Shown: positions 8,253 to 17,398 of the stretch, in pieces | How the letters are laid out: each line of letters starts with the position of its first letter | How positions within the stretch are numbered: the stretch's first letter is position 1 | Assembly (NCBI GenBank): GCA_028532905.1 | Contig: JAQQAM010000269.1 | Span: 1 to 32,541, forward strand | Direction of reading: 5' to 3' | Source: Spirochaetales bacterium | GTDB taxonomy: Bacteria; Spirochaetota; Spirochaetia; DSM-2461 | Length of the DNA stretch: 32,541 nucleotides | Made by a program: the position numbers and the translations under genes | Notes under the pieces: model-generated | The model's database searches: none | The model's input: the letters and a program-made list of their open reading frames with translations, nothing else | Told to the model about the DNA's origin: nothing

Positions 8253-8379
8253 TTGTTTACTCCTTTGTTCATTGTACAGTATAGCCGGAAGTATGACCCT
8301 TTAATCCGGCAGAATAAGGGCTGAAATATGGCAATATTGTGTCAAACTCACTGAAGTGCAGATCAGGATGTGAAAGCTG

Positions 8380-8388
8380 TGGTACACT
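8380..8388 (+). promoter_or_regulatory. Extended -10 element just before the response regulator
   Basis: TGG followed by TACACT (8383-8388), with seven bases to the ATG at 8396. There is no convincing -35 and no Shine-Dalgarno sequence; the spacing suggests a leaderless mRNA. It matches the sites before 6312 and 22421. Confidence 0.4.
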
Positions 8389-8395
8389 CCTTTGT

Positions 8396-9097
8396 ATGGC
8401 ACTGATTGCAGTCGTGGATGATGAAAAATCTATAAGGGAAACCCTGTCCTATGCCCTGGAGAAAGAAGGGCACAGGGTCCGCTGTTTCACAAACGGAGAG
8501 GAAGCCTGGCGCTCTTTTCAGAAGGAAAGACCCGAGCTGTTGATACTGGATATAATGATGCCCCGGATGGACGGCCTGGAGCTGTGCAGGAGGATCAGAT
8601 CGGCAGACCAGCTTGTTCCCCTGATGTTTCTATCCTCAAAGGATGAGGAGTTTGACCGTATTCTGGGGCTGGAAATCGGAGCCGATGATTATCTGTGCAA
8701 GCCCTTTTCCCTGAGAGAGCTGTGTACCCGGGTGAAAGTTCTGCTGCGGCGATCCGGCTCCTCCGATGAATACGGGAACAGCCGGAGGGGGGCTGAGACC
8801 GGGACATCCGGGCTGCAGCTGAATGAGGAGAGTTTCCGGGCCTGGTGGAAGGGGGAGGCTCTCTCTCTGTCCATTTCAGAGTTCAGAATTCTGAAAGATC
8901 TGAGCAGTGCCCCTGATTCGGTACGCTCCAGAGAGCAGCTGATTCAGGCCGCTTTTCCCCATGATCATTATGTGTCCGATCGTTCCATAGACAGTCATAT
9001 TAAGAGGCTGAGGAAAAAACTGGCTGCCGCGGATGAGGATTTCAACCGGATTGAAGCGGTATACGGTGTGGGCTACCGTTTCAGGACAGAATCGTGA
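8396..9097 (+). CDS. OmpR-family response regulator (CreB/ChvI type)
   Basis: A 233-residue response regulator: receiver domain at about 1-120 and a winged-helix DNA-binding domain at about 135-230. The acidic pocket is D8-D9, the phosphoacceptor is D52 (LLILDIMMPRMDG), and the conserved lysine is K102 (CKPF). The FLSSKDEEFD segment resembles ChvI. I chose ATG 8396 (MALIAVVDDE) over an upstream in-frame ATG at 8339 because the receiver begins right there and the extra 19 residues are cysteine-rich and unlike the family. It overlaps the kinase gene by four bases (GTGA). Divergence from creD and pairing with a kinase point to envelope-stress or nutrient control of creD, as in CreBC. Confidence 0.9.
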   Translation: MALIAVVDDEKSIRETLSYALEKEGHRVRCFTNGEEAWRSFQKERPELLILDIMMPRMDGLELCRRIRSADQLVPLMFLSSKDEEFDRILGLEIGADDYLCKPFSLRELCTRVKVLLRRSGSSDEYGNSRRGAETGTSGLQLNEESFRAWWKGEALSLSISEFRILKDLSSAPDSVRSREQLIQAAFPHDHYVSDRSIDSHIKRLRKKLAAADEDFNRIEAVYGVGYRFRTES

Positions 9098-10695
9098 TCT
9101 CCAAACTGACCACCCGGCTTCTTGTGTTCAATATATTACTGGTTTTCTTCCCCATTGGAGCCCTTTTGTATCTGGATACCTATGAGAAGCAGCTTCTGGA
9201 ATCTATGGAGAGCGCCATGGTTCAGCAGGGGCGGCTGGTTTCTGCCGCTCTCCGGGACCGGGAAGATCTGAAGGACGAAGCCCTCCGCCTGCTGAAGAAT
9301 ATGGAAGGGCATCAGAATGCCAGAATCAGGATTGTGGATTCACAGGGATATCTCCTGGCCGATTCCAGCTCTCCTTCTCTTCAGCCGGCACCCCACCCCG
9401 AAAAGGAGGTGCGTGTCAAATACAGCCGGATGGATTCCCTTCCTGACAGTCTGAGTGAAAATATGAGAGAACACTGGCTTTACAGGGCCGCGGTGTATCC
9501 TCTGAATCTCTTTAAAAGCCTTTTCTTTCCCCCTTCCGCCCCTCTGGGATCTGCCGAGTATTACAGCGGCAGCAGCAGGCTTATGGGCCCTGAGCTGGAA
9601 AGGGCTCTGTCCGGGCAATACGGAGCCTACACCCGTTACTCCAGCGGCGGTCAGAGGTCGGTGAACCTCTATTCGGCTCTTCCTGTCTTCAGGGAAGGAG
9701 AGGTCAACGGAGCCGTTCTGATTTCCCGGTCCACCTACAGAATCCTGAGTGATCTGTACAGCCTGAGACTGGATATGGTGCGGGTTTTTATCTATTCTGT
9801 ACTGGCTGCGGTACTGCTTTCTGCCCTGCTGGCCAGAACCATTACGATTCCGGTGAAAAAGCTGAGAGATCAGGCCGAGAGTTTTCTTGATCACCGCGGC
9901 AGGGTGAAAGGGGAATTCCGGTCTTTAAAGAACAGGGATGAAATCGGTGATCTCTCCCGGGTTCTGGACGGTCTTTCCGCAAGCCTTTCCGATTATATCC
10001 GCTTTATGGACGGTTTTTCTGCCGATCTGTCCCATGAACTCAAGAATCCTGTGGCAGGAATTCTGAACGCTGCGGAACTGAGCCTGGAGGCGGAAGGGGA
10101 GGACCGGGAACGGTTCCTCGGTATGATCAGAGACGAAGGACTGAGAATCCAGAGGCTTATCAGTGACCTGAGAGAGATCAGTCAGGTGGATCTCAAACTC
10201 TCTGATGAGCCTGCGGGGGTTGTTGATCTGAACGCTCTGATCAGGAATCTGATCCGGCAGAGGAATCTCACTCTTTCCATCCCTGTTTTCGAATGGGAAG
10301 ATACCCACGGTATGCCCCTGTATGTGAGGGGGGATAAAGACCGTCTTGTCCAGTGTTTCAGTAATATCTTTGATAATGCCTTAAGCTTTTCACCTGCAGG
10401 CGAGCCGGTTCTTGTAAAAACTGTGCAGACCAAAGACCGCGTTGTTCTGTCTGTTCTGGACAGGGGACCGGGTATTCCGGAAGGGAATCTGGATAAACTG
10501 TTCAACCGCTTTTTTTCAGACAGACCCCTGGAGGACCGGAACAGTCATTCGGGACTGGGATTGTCCATAGCCCATGCTGTTGTCAAAGCCTACAGAGGGG
10601 AACTCACTGCCGCCAACAGAGACGGCGGCGGCGCTGAGTTCAAAATTACTCTTCCAGTAGTTCCGGTTTCTCCTGAGCACGATTACCGGTCTTGA
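9094..10695 (+). CDS. Membrane sensor histidine kinase (CreC/ChvG type)
   Basis: A 533-residue sensor kinase starting at GTG 9094, which overlaps the regulator's TGA. Transmembrane helix 1 is at about 8-26, an extracytoplasmic sensor domain at 30-228, transmembrane helix 2 at 230-248, HAMP at about 250-304, the dimerisation and phosphoacceptor domain with H314 in DLSHELKNP, and the ATPase with N box [12 protein letters not shown]1 box DRGPGIP and G2 box [12 protein letters not shown]. It would phosphorylate the regulator at 8396. The long periplasmic domain is larger than that of enteric CreC and more like ChvG; the ligand is unknown. Its last 50 bases overlap, antisense, the 3' end of the MCP gene. 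Confidence 0.92.
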   Translation: MISKLTTRLLVFNILLVFFPIGALLYLDTYEKQLLESMESAMVQQGRLVSAALRDREDLKDEALRLLKNMEGHQNARIRIVDSQGYLLADSSSPSLQPAPHPEKEVRVKYSRMDSLPDSLSENMREHWLYRAAVYPLNLFKSLFFPPSAPLGSAEYYSGSSRLMGPELERALSGQYGAYTRYSSGGQRSVNLYSALPVFREGEVNGAVLISRSTYRILSDLYSLRLDMVRVFIYSVLAAVLLSALLARTITIPVKKLRDQAESFLDHRGRVKGEFRSLKNRDEIGDLSRVLDGLSASLSDYIRFMDGFSADLSHELKNPVAGILNAAELSLEAEGEDRERFLGMIRDEGLRIQRLISDLREISQVDLKLSDEPAGVVDLNALIRNLIRQRNLTLSIPVFEWEDTHGMPLYVRGDKDRLVQCFSNIFDNALSFSPAGEPVLVKTVQTKDRVVLSVLDRGPGIPEGNLDKLFNRFFSDRPLEDRNSHSGLGLSIAHAVVKAYRGELTAANRDGGGAEFKITLPVVPVSPEHDYRS

Positions 10696-12499
10696 AGCGG
10701 GCCACCTGGTCACTGAGAATCAGGGCCTGGGAACTGAATTCCTCTGCCATGGAGGCCAGTTCTTCTGAGGATGCCGCATTCTGCTGAATAACAGTATCCA
10801 GCTGTCTGAGGGCTGTATTGATCTGTTCCGCTTCACTGCGCTGTTCCTGAGTTGCCGCCTTTACTTCACTCACAAGCTCGGCGGTGTTTTTGATTTCCGG
10901 TATCACATGATCCAGAAGAATCTGTCCCGCCGTTGAGGCAACTTTCAGGGATTCGGTGGTCTCGGCGATAATTTCGAATGCCGCATTCTGACTGTTCACA
11001 GCCAGTTTTCTGACCTCTCCTGCCACAACGGCAAATCCGCTGCCAGCCGTTCCGGCACGGGCGGCTTCTATGGCTGCATTCAGGGCCAGCATATTCGTTT
11101 GCCGGGCAATTTCACTGATGATCTGGATTTTATCGGAGATGTTTTTGGAATAGGTAATGGTGTCATCAACAGCCTTTCCTCCATCTCCGGCACTGACAGC
11201 CACTTTGTTGGCTATAGATTCGGTCATATCCGTATTGTCCGAGTTGGCGTTGATGGAGTCGGTCATTTTATCCATGGAGGCTGAAACTTCCTGGGATGTG
11301 GCCGCCTGTTCGGTGGCTCCTTCAGACAGAAGCTGACTGGTGGAGCTGATGCTTTCGCTTCCGTCACTGATCTGATTGGCAATACTCTGAATTTCGATAA
11401 AACTGTTTCTCAGCTCAGTGGTCATCAGGTTCAGGGCTCTGGCCAGATCGCCGACCTCATCGTTCTTTTTGAGAAGGGCAGGATCAATGGCGGCGGTCAA
11501 ATCTCCACCGGCAATCTGAACTGCCACTGCCGAGGCCGCCTCAATGGTGTTGCTGAAACGTCTGGCAAACTGAAAGACCGCAACCACCAGAATCAGGATG
11601 GCTCCTGCTGTCATCAGAATGATCAGTCTGATGGTCTTTGTTATGGACTCAAGGTATTCACTCCGGCTTATTGTGATACCCAGAATCCAGCCGGGAGTCA
11701 TCTTAACTGTATGGAGAAAGCTCACCATTCTGTTTCCGTTCCTGTCTGTAAACTCCCCCTGTATCCCTTTTTCATCTTCACCCATCAGGGATACCAGATC
11801 TTCAATTCCCATCAGACTGGTCTGATAGAGTTCCGAGTCGGGAGTACTCATTATCAGATCCTGTTCGGGATGGGCCAGAACAGTCCGGGTACCGTCCAGG
11901 ATAAATCCGTAACCGGTTCTGCCTATTTTGACAGATCCGGCAATCTGGGACAGAGTTTCCAGCTTGACCGTGGCGGCGATGATTCCCTTGAACTTGCCAT
12001 TACTGTCTTCCACTTTCCGGGCAATCACAAAAATCGGTATACCCATGGATTTCGAAATAACAGGGTTGCTGACAACTGCTTCTGCTGCTCCGCTTTTGAT
12101 GTCTTTAAAGTAGTCTCTGCCTGATATGTCTCCCGCTGCTCCCAGACTGGAACGGTATTTTCCCTGGTCATCGGAAACAAAGATCATGGCGATTTCTCTG
12201 CTGAATGAGGAATGCCGTCCTGCCAGGTAGTTTCCCGCCTCCTCCAGTGTGCCGGTTCTGATTATATTCAGATCGGCCACTCCTTTCACATAGTTCTGCT
12301 GCCCTTCCAGCCAGCGGGCAATTTCATCTCCCCTGGATGCCGCAATCTGTAGATTCATGTCCCTGTTGAGGGATGTGAAGGATCTGTTTGTGATCGACAG
12401 CAGTGCCCCTCCGAAAACAAGAAAGAGAATCAGTGACAGTCCCCCGAAGGTGAGGAGCAGTTTCTTTAAAATCGATCCGTTTTTCTTTTCGTCTTTCAT
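10646..12499 (-). CDS. Methyl-accepting chemotaxis protein with Cache sensor domain
   Basis: A 617-residue transducer. Transmembrane helix 1 is at about 10-36, a periplasmic Cache-type sensor at about 37-288 ([26 protein letters not shown] and [18 protein letters not shown] are typical), transmembrane helix 2 at about 291-311, then HAMP. The signalling hairpin tip is [20 protein letters not shown]...[13 protein letters not shown] at about 464-500. Cache domains of this kind bind small organic ligands such as amino or organic acids; the ligand here is not predictable. The upstream TTG at 12535 is less likely than ATG 12499; neither has a good ribosome site. No C-terminal CheR-tethering pentapeptide is visible (it ends ELLEE). 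The 3' end overlaps the sensor kinase gene by 50 bases. Confidence 0.92.
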   Translation of the reverse strand: MKDEKKNGSILKKLLLTFGGLSLILFLVFGGALLSITNRSFTSLNRDMNLQIAASRGDEIARWLEGQQNYVKGVADLNIIRTGTLEEAGNYLAGRHSSFSREIAMIFVSDDQGKYRSSLGAAGDISGRDYFKDIKSGAAEAVVSNPVISKSMGIPIFVIARKVEDSNGKFKGIIAATVKLETLSQIAGSVKIGRTGYGFILDGTRTVLAHPEQDLIMSTPDSELYQTSLMGIEDLVSLMGEDEKGIQGEFTDRNGNRMVSFLHTVKMTPGWILGITISRSEYLESITKTIRLIILMTAGAILILVVAVFQFARRFSNTIEAASAVAVQIAGGDLTAAIDPALLKKNDEVGDLARALNLMTTELRNSFIEIQSIANQISDGSESISSTSQLLSEGATEQAATSQEVSASMDKMTDSINANSDNTDMTESIANKVAVSAGDGGKAVDDTITYSKNISDKIQIISEIARQTNMLALNAAIEAARAGTAGSGFAVVAGEVRKLAVNSQNAAFEIIAETTESLKVASTAGQILLDHVIPEIKNTAELVSEVKAATQEQRSEAEQINTALRQLDTVIQQNAASSEELASMAEEFSSQALILSDQVARFKTGNRAQEKPELLEE

Positions 12500-12556
12500 G
12501 TTTTTAAATTTGGTATGAAAGTTGTGAAAAATCAAATGGAGATTTGGAGGAGAAGA

Positions 12557-12596
12557 AGGTCTTCTGACAGCATAGAGACCTCTTAAAATGAGACCT
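12557..12596. repeat. Short repeats between the MCP and methyltransferase genes
   Basis: AGGTCT at 12557-12562 is complementary to AGACCT at 12576-12581, and GAGACCT occurs at 12575-12581 and again at 12590-12596. They lie in a divergent promoter region and could be a regulator site. No promoter assignment is made. Confidence 0.3.
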
Positions 12597-12645
12597 GACA
12601 GGCAGGTTCACAAAGAATAGATTATGATAGTAAGCAGAGGTTGTT

Positions 12646-13212
12646 ATGAGCTTTTTTGAAACAGAAGAAAATGTCAATAAATATATTGAAATGGCCGCAG
12701 GTTATGACGGACGTGAACTGATCGATATACTCAAAGAATATCTGCCTTCAGACTCCTCAGTTCTCGAGATCGGAATGGGGCCGGGTGTGGATCTGGATAT
12801 TCTGAGAAAGAGCTACAAGGTCTGGGGCTCCGATTACTCGAGGATCTTTCTGGATAAGTATAAAAAGCGAGTTCCCCATGCCGATCTTCTGCAGCTGGAT
12901 GCGGTGACCCTGGAGACAGACCGGATCTTTGATGCTCTGTATTCCAACAAGGTTCTCCATCATCTGAACCGGGACGATTTGAAGAGATCTCTGCTCCAAC
13001 AGAAAGACTTACTCCGGGACGGGGGCCTGATCTGCCACTCTTTCTGGCGGGGGGAAAAGCAGGAAGAGTTTGACGGTCTCTTTTTTCAGTATTACCTGGA
13101 ACAGGAGATCCGGGAGCTGCTCTCCTCCTCCTGGAAGATTCTGAAGACCCATATCTACAGGGAATTCGAGGATGATGATTCCTTCCTGATTATTGCTGAA
13201 AAGAAAGGCTGA
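12646..13212 (+). CDS. Class I SAM-dependent methyltransferase
   Basis: A 188-residue methyltransferase with motif I VLEIGMGPGVDLDIL at about 40-54, an acidic residue after strand 2 (VWGSDYS), and a motif-IV-like region FDALYSNKVLHHL followed by LLRDGGLICHSFW. This is the small Methyltransf_11/25 type, whose substrates range from quinones to small metabolites; nothing points to a specific one. GAGG lies five bases before the ATG. It is divergent from the MCP and has no obvious partner gene. The intervening 146 bases hold two copies of GAGACCT 15 bases apart and an AGGTCT facing them. Confidence 0.85.
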   Translation: MSFFETEENVNKYIEMAAGYDGRELIDILKEYLPSDSSVLEIGMGPGVDLDILRKSYKVWGSDYSRIFLDKYKKRVPHADLLQLDAVTLETDRIFDALYSNKVLHHLNRDDLKRSLLQQKDLLRDGGLICHSFWRGEKQEEFDGLFFQYYLEQEIRELLSSSWKILKTHIYREFEDDDSFLIIAEKKG

Positions 13213-13313
13213 TTTTCACTGGCTTTCTATCTCACTGGCGCCGTTCCTTGTGCTCTATCGATTCATTTCCCTCTCTCTTTTTTACAAAAATGAATAAAAA
13301 AGCTCCCTTTTAT

Positions 13314-13391
13314 ACCTGTCTGTAGCTCCTGACAGGTTGAACAAGCGTTTCAGACAGTTGGCACAGTACTTGTATTGTGTTTCTATATAAT
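13314..13391 (+). promoter_or_regulatory. Regulatory region upstream of modA
   Basis: ACCTGTC (13314-13320) and GACAGGT (13331-13337) form perfect seven-base arms. CTGTCTG (13316-13322) can alternatively pair with CAGACAG (13351-13357). TATAAT at 13386-13391 is a good -10 but has no -35 at normal spacing. TGGCACAGTACTTGT at 13359-13373 resembles a sigma-54 -24/-12 element with GT in place of GC. No ModE palindrome or molybdenum-cofactor riboswitch was recognised. Confidence 0.35.
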
Positions 13392-13421
13392 GTGGTGTGT
13401 AAGTCCGTCAGGAGTTTTATA

Positions 13422-14207
13422 ATGAACAGATTGTTCGTCTTAGTGTCAACTTTTCTTTTTTGTTCAATTCCTTTGTTCCCCATGGGAAATCAGGAGGGAT
13501 CAGATAATCCAACCGATCCCCTGATTGTTTTTGCCGCAGCCAGTACGATTGATGTGATGCAGAGCCTGGCTGATCAGTTTGAAGAAGAAACAGGCCGGCC
13601 GGTCCTTTTGAATCCGGCATCCAGCGGCACTCTGGCCAAACAGCTGGCTCAGGGAGCCCAGGCCGATATTTTTATTTCCGCTTCGAAAAAGTGGATGGAC
13701 TATGCCGATGAACAGGGTCTGGTTGCTGCTTCCATTCCTTTTGCAGGGAACAGAATGGTTCTGATTGCCCCTGCTGACAGTTCCGATGAGCCGGTTTCCA
13801 TAGACTCAGGGTTTGACCTGCCCGGCAGTTTCGAAGGCCGCTTCTCCATGGGAGATCCCGCCCATGTTCCCGCCGGAGCCTATGGTAAGGAAGCTCTGGA
13901 GTTTTTTGGCTGGTATACAGTACTGGAGCCCAGAATACTGCCGGCTGCCAATGTCCGTGCGGCTCTCTCAGTCGTTGAACTGGGAGAGAGTGAGAGAGGG
14001 ATCGTGTACAGAACGGATGCTTTGAAATCAGACAAGGTCAGGATACTGGGAGAATTCCCGGCGGAATCCCACAGTCCTGTCTCCTACTTTGCGGCTCTTT
14101 TAAAAGACACCGGAAGCCCGGGAGAAGAGTTTTACGATTTTATTGTGAAGGGCAGCGGAACCGGAGCCATACTGGAAGAGTACGGTTTTGAGATGAAAAT
14201 CCCTTAA
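13422..14207 (+). CDS. modA: Molybdate ABC transporter substrate-binding protein ModA
   Basis: A 261-residue periplasmic molybdate/tungstate-binding protein. It has a signal peptide (MNRLFVLVSTFLFCSIPLFPMG) with no clear lipobox cysteine, then the ModA start PLIVFAAASTIDVMQSLADQFEEETG, the oxyanion-site segment NPASSGTLAKQLAQGAQADIFISAS, and the later ...AHVPAGAYGKEAL segment typical of ModA. ATG 13422 is preceded by AGGAG, and the in-frame GTG at 13377 would put 15 extra residues before the signal peptide. It is followed 14 bases later by the permease. Gene order modA-modB-modC is standard. Molybdate uptake implies molybdoenzymes elsewhere in the genome. Confidence 0.95.
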   Translation: MNRLFVLVSTFLFCSIPLFPMGNQEGSDNPTDPLIVFAAASTIDVMQSLADQFEEETGRPVLLNPASSGTLAKQLAQGAQADIFISASKKWMDYADEQGLVAASIPFAGNRMVLIAPADSSDEPVSIDSGFDLPGSFEGRFSMGDPAHVPAGAYGKEALEFFGWYTVLEPRILPAANVRAALSVVELGESERGIVYRTDALKSDKVRILGEFPAESHSPVSYFAALLKDTGSPGEEFYDFIVKGSGTGAILEEYGFEMKIP

Positions 14208-14221
14208 AAACCGGAGGGTTA

Positions 14222-14917
14222 ATGAATTATGCGGATGTTCTGACAACACTTCTTCTCTCTGTACGAATTGCCCTGCTGGCAACAGCTTTGAATATGCCTG
14301 CGGCCCTGATGCTGGTCTATATGACCCGGCATGAGTTTAAGGGGAAAAACCTGATTGACGGACTTGTCAATCTGCCTCTGGTCATGCCCCCTGTGACAAC
14401 AGGGTATGTTCTGCTGTTTATTCTGGGACGGCGGGGGTGGATCGGTTCCTTTTTTGACAGCTTTTTCGGTATCAGAATCGCCTTTACCACGGCGGCAGCT
14501 GTGATGGCCGCCATGGTGGTGTCCTTTCCCCTTATTGTCAGAAGCATTCGAATTTCCATGGATATGGTGGACCCCCGTTTTGAGAGGGCGGCTCTGACTC
14601 TGGGAGCAGACAGAAAGGCTGTTTTTTTCAGAATCACCCTCCCTCTGATTCTACCGGGAGTGATCAATGGTGTGGTGCTGGGGTTTGCCCGGAGCCTGGG
14701 AGAGTTCGGAGCCACCGTCACCTTTGCCGGTAATATAGAGGGCGTCAGCCGCACCATTCCCCTGTCCGTTTATTCCCTGCTGCAGGTTCCGGGAAAAGAG
14801 AAGGAAGCGGGGTTTCTGGTCCTTCTGTCCATTTTTATCTCATTTGCGGCCATGTTCGCCTCATCCTGGCTGAACCAGCGACTGCAGAAAAGGAGGAAGC
14901 TCCGGGATGAGTCTTGA
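14222..14917 (+). CDS. modB: Molybdate ABC transporter permease ModB
   Basis: A 231-residue inner membrane permease of the CysTW/ModB type with about five to six transmembrane helices. The helices include the LLSVRIALLATALNMPAALMLV region, LPLVMPPVTTGYVLLFILG, and the last near FLVLLSIFISFAAMFA. The ATPase-coupling EAA-like loop reads ERAALTLGADRKAVFFRITLPLILPGVINGV, and SLGEFGATVTFAGN is characteristic of ModB. GGAGG lies just upstream of the ATG. The gene overlaps modC by 11 bases. Confidence 0.95.
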   Translation: MNYADVLTTLLLSVRIALLATALNMPAALMLVYMTRHEFKGKNLIDGLVNLPLVMPPVTTGYVLLFILGRRGWIGSFFDSFFGIRIAFTTAAAVMAAMVVSFPLIVRSIRISMDMVDPRFERAALTLGADRKAVFFRITLPLILPGVINGVVLGFARSLGEFGATVTFAGNIEGVSRTIPLSVYSLLQVPGKEKEAGFLVLLSIFISFAAMFASSWLNQRLQKRRKLRDES

Positions 14918-15953
14918 ATTTGATCTTCAGTTTCCCAGACGCGATTTTCTGCTGGATATACAAGGTGAGTTTGATGATCAGACCATCGGTATCTTCGGAC
15001 CCTCAGGTGCGGGGAAAACCTCCTTTTTCAGTCTGCTCACCGGGCTGGAGACTCCTGAAAAGGGGAGGATCGTTCTGGGAGGCCGGGTTTTGACAGATAC
15101 CTCAAAGGGTCTCTTTGTACCGGTACATAAAAGACGGATCGGTGTTGTGTTCCAGGAAAAACTGCTTTTTCCCCATTTGACTATCCGGGAGAATATACTG
15201 TTCGGCGAGCGTTATGCCCTGAAGAAGAATATCGGACTGGATGAGGTCGCAGAGCTGCTGGGGCTTGGTTCTCTCCTGGATTCCATGCCCTATGAAGCTT
15301 CCGGTGGTGAGCAGCAGCGTACAACCATTGCCAGAGCCCTGCTGACGTCTCCGGATATGCTCCTGCTGGATGAGCCCTTCAATGCCATGGACAACTCTCT
15401 GAGGGCGACGATTCTTCCTTATCTCAGGAACTTGAGAGACCGCCTGAATATTCCTTTTCTGGTGATCAGCCACGATCTGCCTGATATTCAGCGCCTGACC
15501 AACAGGATTTACTTTATGGAGCAGGGACGCTGTGCCGGGTTCGGGAACTCTCTGGATTTTTACGGTGACCGGGTCACCAGGGATTCAGGTTTTGTGAACA
15601 GTTTCCGCCTCAGCGATCCTCAGCAGACTGCTCCGGGACTGTTTTCCTGCGCTGTGGAAGGGAATCCGGAACTCCGGCTGACTGTCCCGAAAGCACCGGC
15701 GGATACCTTCTCTCTGGTGGTGTCTCCCAGGGCTGTGGCTCTGTCCAGAAAAAGGGTGGAAGGTCTGTCGGTCAGAAATCAGATCAGAGGGACAATCAGC
15801 CGTATTATACAGACCGAGACTCACATACTCTGCATCATTGATGCAGGGGTCAGAATTGCTTCACAGGTGACCGTGCCCGCAGCCCGGGAACTGGAACTGA
15901 AGGAAGGGTCTGAGGTGTACTGTCTGATCAAGGCACTGTCTTTCCGGTCCTGA
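14907..15953 (+). CDS. modC: Molybdate ABC transporter ATP-binding protein ModC
   Basis: A 348-residue ATPase that powers ModAB. Walker A is GPSGAGKTS at about 31-39, the signature is ASGGEQQRTTIARALL (one change from LSGGQ), Walker B is MLLLDEPF, and the switch histidine is in VISHDLPDI. The C-terminal 100 or so residues form a TOBE-like domain (VRNQIRGTISRIIQTETHILCIIDAGVRIASQVT), which binds molybdate in ModC. The ATG inside the end of modB has AAGGAGG upstream. It converges with the exporter operon, leaving three bases between stop codons and no room for a dedicated terminator. Confidence 0.95.
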   Translation: MSLEFDLQFPRRDFLLDIQGEFDDQTIGIFGPSGAGKTSFFSLLTGLETPEKGRIVLGGRVLTDTSKGLFVPVHKRRIGVVFQEKLLFPHLTIRENILFGERYALKKNIGLDEVAELLGLGSLLDSMPYEASGGEQQRTTIARALLTSPDMLLLDEPFNAMDNSLRATILPYLRNLRDRLNIPFLVISHDLPDIQRLTNRIYFMEQGRCAGFGNSLDFYGDRVTRDSGFVNSFRLSDPQQTAPGLFSCAVEGNPELRLTVPKAPADTFSLVVSPRAVALSRKRVEGLSVRNQIRGTISRIIQTETHILCIIDAGVRIASQVTVPAARELELKEGSEVYCLIKALSFRS

Positions 15954-15956
15954 GAA

Positions 15957-16673
15957 TCAGTCAATCCGCTTTTCATAGCGCTCCAGAAGCAGCCCTATGG
16001 CTCCTGCAGTCAACAGCAGGGCAGGCAGCAGATAGAGGAAGGCTCCGCCGAGGCCCTCTCTGTGGAATCCTGAAAGGGAAATCCAGAACCCCGGCAGCAT
16101 ACCGCCGGCAAACTTCCATCCCCCCGGAGCAAACCAGGCGATGAAGGGAGCCATAAACAGAATTCCCGTCATCTTACCCACCGCCATGGCTTCAATTTTG
16201 TTATGGGCTGTTACGGCAATGATCAGAGCTTCCAGGGGAGCCGTCAGGGAGACCGTCAGTACCAGAAAAAAGTGTCTGAACAGACTCAGATCTCCTGCCA
16301 GAGCTGACAACCAGGGAACCGGGAGCAGAACAAGGACCGTCCACAGAAAGGGCACTCCCAGACGGTGTTTCAGAAAACCCTTTCGTCCCGGAGGCGTCAC
16401 CGCCAGTGCCGGAAGAATATTGTCATCACATTCATCAACCAGAAGCAGTCCGGCGCACATCCCTATCAGGAGAGGTCCCATATTCAGGATAAACATCAGA
16501 ATCAGGGGCGCATAGGTTTCGAGGTCAATCCATATTCTGAGAACTGAGGCAAGAGCGGTAAACCCGAAGCGGAGGAGCAGGGCCAGAAACAGAGGAACCG
16601 GCAGAAGGATCAGCAGCATCAGGTCTCTGCTGATATTTTTCAGATCAGCAAGGAAAAAAGCTTTTTCACTCAT
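15957..16673 (-). CDS. ABC-2 type transporter permease (second subunit)
   Basis: A 238-residue hydrophobic protein with about six helices, including LMLLILLPVPLFLALLLRFG, LILMFILNMGPLLIGMCAGLLL and a final LYLLPALLLTAGAIGLLLERYEK. It is the last gene of a four-gene operon and starts within the stop of the preceding permease (ATGA overlap). The motif LLLVDECDDNILPALAVTPPGRKGFLKHRL resembles the ABC-2 'LE...R.E.T...TPI' loop that precedes the core helices. With the upstream permease it probably forms a heterodimeric channel; the cargo is unknown. Confidence 0.82.
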   Translation of the reverse strand: MSEKAFFLADLKNISRDLMLLILLPVPLFLALLLRFGFTALASVLRIWIDLETYAPLILMFILNMGPLLIGMCAGLLLVDECDDNILPALAVTPPGRKGFLKHRLGVPFLWTVLVLLPVPWLSALAGDLSLFRHFFLVLTVSLTAPLEALIIAVTAHNKIEAMAVGKMTGILFMAPFIAWFAPGGWKFAGGMLPGFWISLSGFHREGLGGAFLYLLPALLLTAGAIGLLLERYEKRID

Positions 16674-17398
16674 GCTATGGCTCCTGTATGGATCAGATTT
16701 TTTCTGAACTGCTTTTCAGCCGCCGGTATAATCAGAACTATCCACAGGCAGATACTGGCGAGAGAAAGGATCATTGTCAGTCCGTCAGTCTCTCCGGTTC
16801 CCGCTGCCGCCTGCATCAGTTCCAGGCTGCCTTTACTGGGCAGCAGGTAATGGTGTACTCCGGGAAAGACGCCAAAGTAATCAAGAATGGACAGGGCAAA
16901 AGGGCTGCCATAGAGACCGATGCGTCCCAGAAGACCCATTATATCCCGGGAGGCGGAAGCCGGAATAAAGGTATAAAGCCCGAAAACAAGAGTCGTAAGG
17001 ATGACCGCCGGAGGGATGATCAGAAGGGACAGGGATGGCCCTCTCAGCACCAGGGTAATGACGGTTGTACTGACGGCGGCGGGAAGACTCAACGCCAGAG
17101 CCTTGCTGACCATATAGGCCCGAATGCTCATGGGGGTAATAAACAGGTTTTCCAGCAGTCTCTCATCCCGTTCCAGAAGAAGAATGGCCCCCGTGAAAAT
17201 CATGGCAAAGGTGGAGGGTTCAGACAGAAGGACAAGGGGAATAATCACGGTCTTGATGTTCCCGGGAATAAAAGAGAGGCCCAGGATATAGAATAGGGAA
17301 ATCACAGCCCAGGCAGCAGTAAAACCCTGCCGGTGCTGCAGTTTCAGGTTACAGATGAGAAGACTCTTAAAAGAGCCGGGAGGGTGTACTGAGTTCAT
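16670..17398 (-). CDS. ABC-2 type transporter permease (first subunit)
   Basis: A 242-residue integral membrane protein with about six helices. It carries the ABC-2 hallmark loop ILLLERDERLLENLFITPMSIRAYMVSKAL at about 71-99, where exporters have LEREEGTLE..L.TP. The ATG at 17398 has AGGA/GAGG upstream and overlaps the ATPase stop by four bases. Its position between an ATPase and a sister permease defines a complete ABC-2 exporter. The substrate could be a drug, lipid or peptide; nothing in the sequence decides this. Confidence 0.85.
   Translation of the reverse strand: MNSVHPPGSFKSLLICNLKLQHRQGFTAAWAVISLFYILGLSFIPGNIKTVIIPLVLLSEPSTFAMIFTGAILLLERDERLLENLFITPMSIRAYMVSKALALSLPAAVSTTVITLVLRGPSLSLLIIPPAVILTTLVFGLYTFIPASASRDIMGLLGRIGLYGSPFALSILDYFGVFPGVHHYLLPSKGSLELMQAAAGTGETDGLTMILSLASICLWIVLIIPAAEKQFRKNLIHTGAIA

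Noticed and set aside
8253-8395. An enteric cre tag (TTCAC-N6-TTCAC) in the creD/regulator gap
   Set aside because: Only isolated partial matches such as TTCACTTGTTTAC, with wrong spacing and sequence.
13300-13421. Molybdenum-cofactor riboswitch or ModE site before modA
   Set aside because: No recognisable ModE palindrome, and the stems seen are too few and simple for a Moco riboswitch.
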